Positions 62,436-64,000 of a DNA stretch of 64,000 bases are shown in pieces (the stretch's first letter is position 1; every line of letters starts with the position of its first letter). Under the pieces are notes generated by a model. That model was not told where the DNA came from. It did not search any database and was given only the letters and a program-made list of their open reading frames with translations. Position numbers and translations under genes: made by a program. Source of the stretch: Planotetraspora thailandica (GTDB taxonomy: Bacteria; Actinomycetota; Actinomycetes; Streptosporangiales; Streptosporangiaceae); assembly GCF_016863335.1 (NCBI RefSeq), contig NZ_BOOR01000066.1, forward strand, positions 1 to 64,000, read 5' to 3'.

Positions 62436-64000
62436 TTAGAGAGTCTCGGTCACGGGACGGCGGCTGCTGAGGCGGGCGGGAACAGCGGTGAGTACCGCCA
62501 CCACGAGCACGGTTCCCAGCACCAGGGCGAGCAGCTGCCAGAGCGAGGGAAGCGTGACCCTGTCGCTGTCGCCGCCGGTGATCGCGTTTATTGCGGCGAA
62601 CAGTGCGAAGCCTCCCGGGAAGACGCCCAAGATGGCGCCGACGAGCGCGGGCAGCACCTGCGCGGCCGCCAGTGCCGTACTCACTTCACGAGGGGCTGCG
62701 CCGAGAGCACGCGCCAGCGCGGACGAATGCCGGTTGTCGAGCACCGTCGCCCAAGTGATGACGATGGCGTTGACCGCCGCCAGGGAGAGCAGTACGACCG
62801 TCCAGACGAGGAGCACGTGGCGCAGCACCTTCACCTGAGCATCGTCATATCCGCCGACGAGTGGCTGGGTGGCGAGGAAGGCGTTGAGCACCAGCAGGAC
62901 GTAGATCCCGCTGACCGTGACCACGATGCTGACCACACCCAGCACGACCCGTCGCGGCCGGCGGGCGGCGACCCGCAAGGCGAGAAGCAGCGGGACGGGC
63001 AGTCGCGCCGAGATCGCGATCAGCCAACCGATACGGCGGGGTGGGCGTGCCGAGTCGGTCAGCGCGTCGACGGTGCTGGAGCGGGCGGAGCGCACGACCG
63101 GAACAACGGTCGCAAGTGCCGCGACTCCGAGTGCCACGGCGGTCACCAAACCGACCGTGGACATGGTCATCGACGGCGGGCCCGCGCTGCCGACGAGCCC
63201 GGCGCTGGACTCGGTGAGCAACGGAGCGGTCAGCGATCCGACCGCCAACCCGGCCGAGGCCGCAACGACGGCCACGAGGACATACTCCGCGAGCAGCACG
63301 GCGGCGACCAGGCTCGGTGTGCCGCCGACTGCTTTAAGGAGTCCGACGCGTCTGGTCTGATCGGCCATCCGGCCGCCGACCAGTACCGAAAGACTGGCCA
63401 CGGCGAGCAGGCCGAGCAGCCAGGCTCCAATCAGCAGAAGGATCTGGGAGTCTCCGGCCAGCTCGGTGGCGTCTTCGAGGATGTTCTCCCAGGGCTGCAT
63501 GGGAACAGCGCCGCTCTGCTCGCCGTGGTTTGCGTCGACGAACGCCTGGGCCCCATCCGGGTCGGCCAGCTTCAGGTTCATCACGTAGGCCAGGGAGTCC
63601 GGATTCGGCGGGAGGCTCCGCACATCCGCCTGGGTGAGCCAGACCAGGCCGGGATTGTGCAGCAAACCCGGAGGCAGTCCGGCGCCGGCCGGATTGTCGG
63701 ATACTGCGCCGCTCATGCAGGGGAGATAGCAGGAGGCCTTTGGATAGGGCGGCATGGCGGCGGTGACCGCGACGCCGACGACCTCGAACGACCGGCCGTG
63801 CAGGGTGACCGGATCACCGACGCGCACATCGAGCGCGTTGGCGAAGGCGGCCTCGACCACCACGCCGCCATCGCGGACCCAGCCGCCCTTTATCAGTTCG
63901 GGCTGGTCGACCGACGCGGGCGCGGCGTCGCGCCCCACGACCTGTACATCTGACGTTCGACCGGATGCCTGAAGTGCCGCCGCGGTGACCGGGTACGGTC
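62436..64000 (-). CDS. FtsX-like ABC transporter permease, 5' end beyond the window
   Basis: The frame is open from the right window edge to the stop at 62436, at least 521 residues. The visible part begins in an extracellular MacB_PCD-like domain (DVQVVGRDAAPASVDQPELI, FANALDVRVGDPVTLHGRSF), then a first FtsX unit (VLVGGRMADQTRRVGLLKAV GGTP) and a second C-terminal unit (NRHSSALARALGAAPREVST). The next gene upstream, probably the ATPase, is outside the window. It is of the same broad class as the permeases at 2.3-8.2 kb but not an obvious duplicate. Confidence 0.85.
   Translation of the reverse strand, partial: PYPVTAAALQASGRTSDVQVVGRDAAPASVDQPELIKGGWVRDGGVVVEAAFANALDVRVGDPVTLHGRSFEVVGVAVTAAMPPYPKASCYLPCMSGAVSDNPAGAGLPPGLLHNPGLVWLTQADVRSLPPNPDSLAYVMNLKLADPDGAQAFVDANHGEQSGAVPMQPWENILEDATELAGDSQILLLIGAWLLGLLAVASLSVLVGGRMADQTRRVGLLKAVGGTPSLVAAVLLAEYVLVAVVAASAGLAVGSLTAPLLTESSAGLVGSAGPPSMTMSTVGLVTAVALGVAALATVVPVVRSARSSTVDALTDSARPPRRIGWLIAISARLPVPLLLALRVAARRPRRVVLGVVSIVVTVSGIYVLLVLNAFLATQPLVGGYDDAQVKVLRHVLLVWTVVLLSLAAVNAIVITWATVLDNRHSSALARALGAAPREVSTALAAAQVLPALVGAILGVFPGGFALFAAINAITGGDSDRVTLPSLWQLLALVLGTVLVVAVLTAVPARLSSRRPVTETL

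Noticed and set aside
62388-63953. Plus-strand 521-codon frame opposite the right-edge permease
   Set aside because: Low-complexity Gly/Arg/Gln/His composition antisense to a clear FtsX permease.

Overview
The window comes from a high-GC actinomycete chromosome, most likely Streptosporangiales or a close relative. The basis is GC-rich third positions, GTG starts, 4- to 8-base ATGA-type gene overlaps, a mycothiol-dependent isomerase-type enzyme, large LAL-type LuxR regulators and an XRE/NB-ARC/TPR regulator. Much of it is accessory DNA: at least five IS types, many broken genes, and two copies of a tRNA-Pro 3' end.

Left part (1-14.9 kb). A tightly overlapping minus-strand ABC operon (two large FtsX-type permeases, two ATPases) fills 0.8-8.2 kb. 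It is followed by a protein with a C-terminal AlbA_2 (Schlafen-type) domain, a frameshifted IS5-type transposase, a 5'-truncated HAD phosphatase, an msrB-msrA operon with a strong terminator, a collapsed 50-bp copy of an ISL3 element, and an intact tyrosine integrase. The integrase lies 160 bp from a 3' fragment of tRNA-Pro(GGG).

Middle part (14.9-62.3 kb). This stretch is bounded by a perfect 43-bp direct repeat of the tRNA-Pro(GGG) 3' half and carries similar short repeats just inside both ends. It looks like one decayed integrative element, or several stacked at one tRNA site. Near its left end are two C-terminal integrase remnants around a DUF6193/DUF5958/unknown trio, then IS256, ISKra4-type and IS982 pieces and an epimerase pseudogene. 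At 21.8-24.5 kb is the most interesting locus: a low-GC minus-strand unit with a ThiF/E1-like enzyme carrying an N-terminal leader-binding-type domain, a 45-codon peptide gene, an intercistronic hairpin and a PqqD/M50 membrane metalloprotease. It resembles a compact, transporterless RiPP pathway. Next come an ISL3 element, a CynX/NimT-type MFS exporter, and a molybdenum hydroxylase operon (large, FAD and 2Fe-2S subunits plus a CoxG-like protein). A convergent GntR/FCD regulator has two candidate GTATAC operators in front of the exporter and the hydroxylase. A branched-chain-type ABC transporter follows (LivH, a fused LivM-LivG, LivF, and a convergent lipoprotein substrate binder), then a small lipoprotein and a secreted BNR/sortilin-like beta-propeller.

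From 44 to 62 kb, broken genes (pentapeptide-like oxidoreductase-type, PEP/pyruvate-binding, patatin, DUF4265) alternate with intact alpha/beta hydrolases, an XRE/NB-ARC/TPR regulator, two tandem SDR plus LAL-LuxR modules and a flavin disulfide oxidoreductase. The right edge (62.4-64 kb) is another FtsX-type permease cut by the window.

Functional themes are small-molecule oxidation and transport under GntR control, LuxR/LAL regulation beside short-chain dehydrogenases and hydrolases, methionine sulfoxide repair, and a candidate peptide natural product. Product names rest on motif recognition by eye; no database search was possible.
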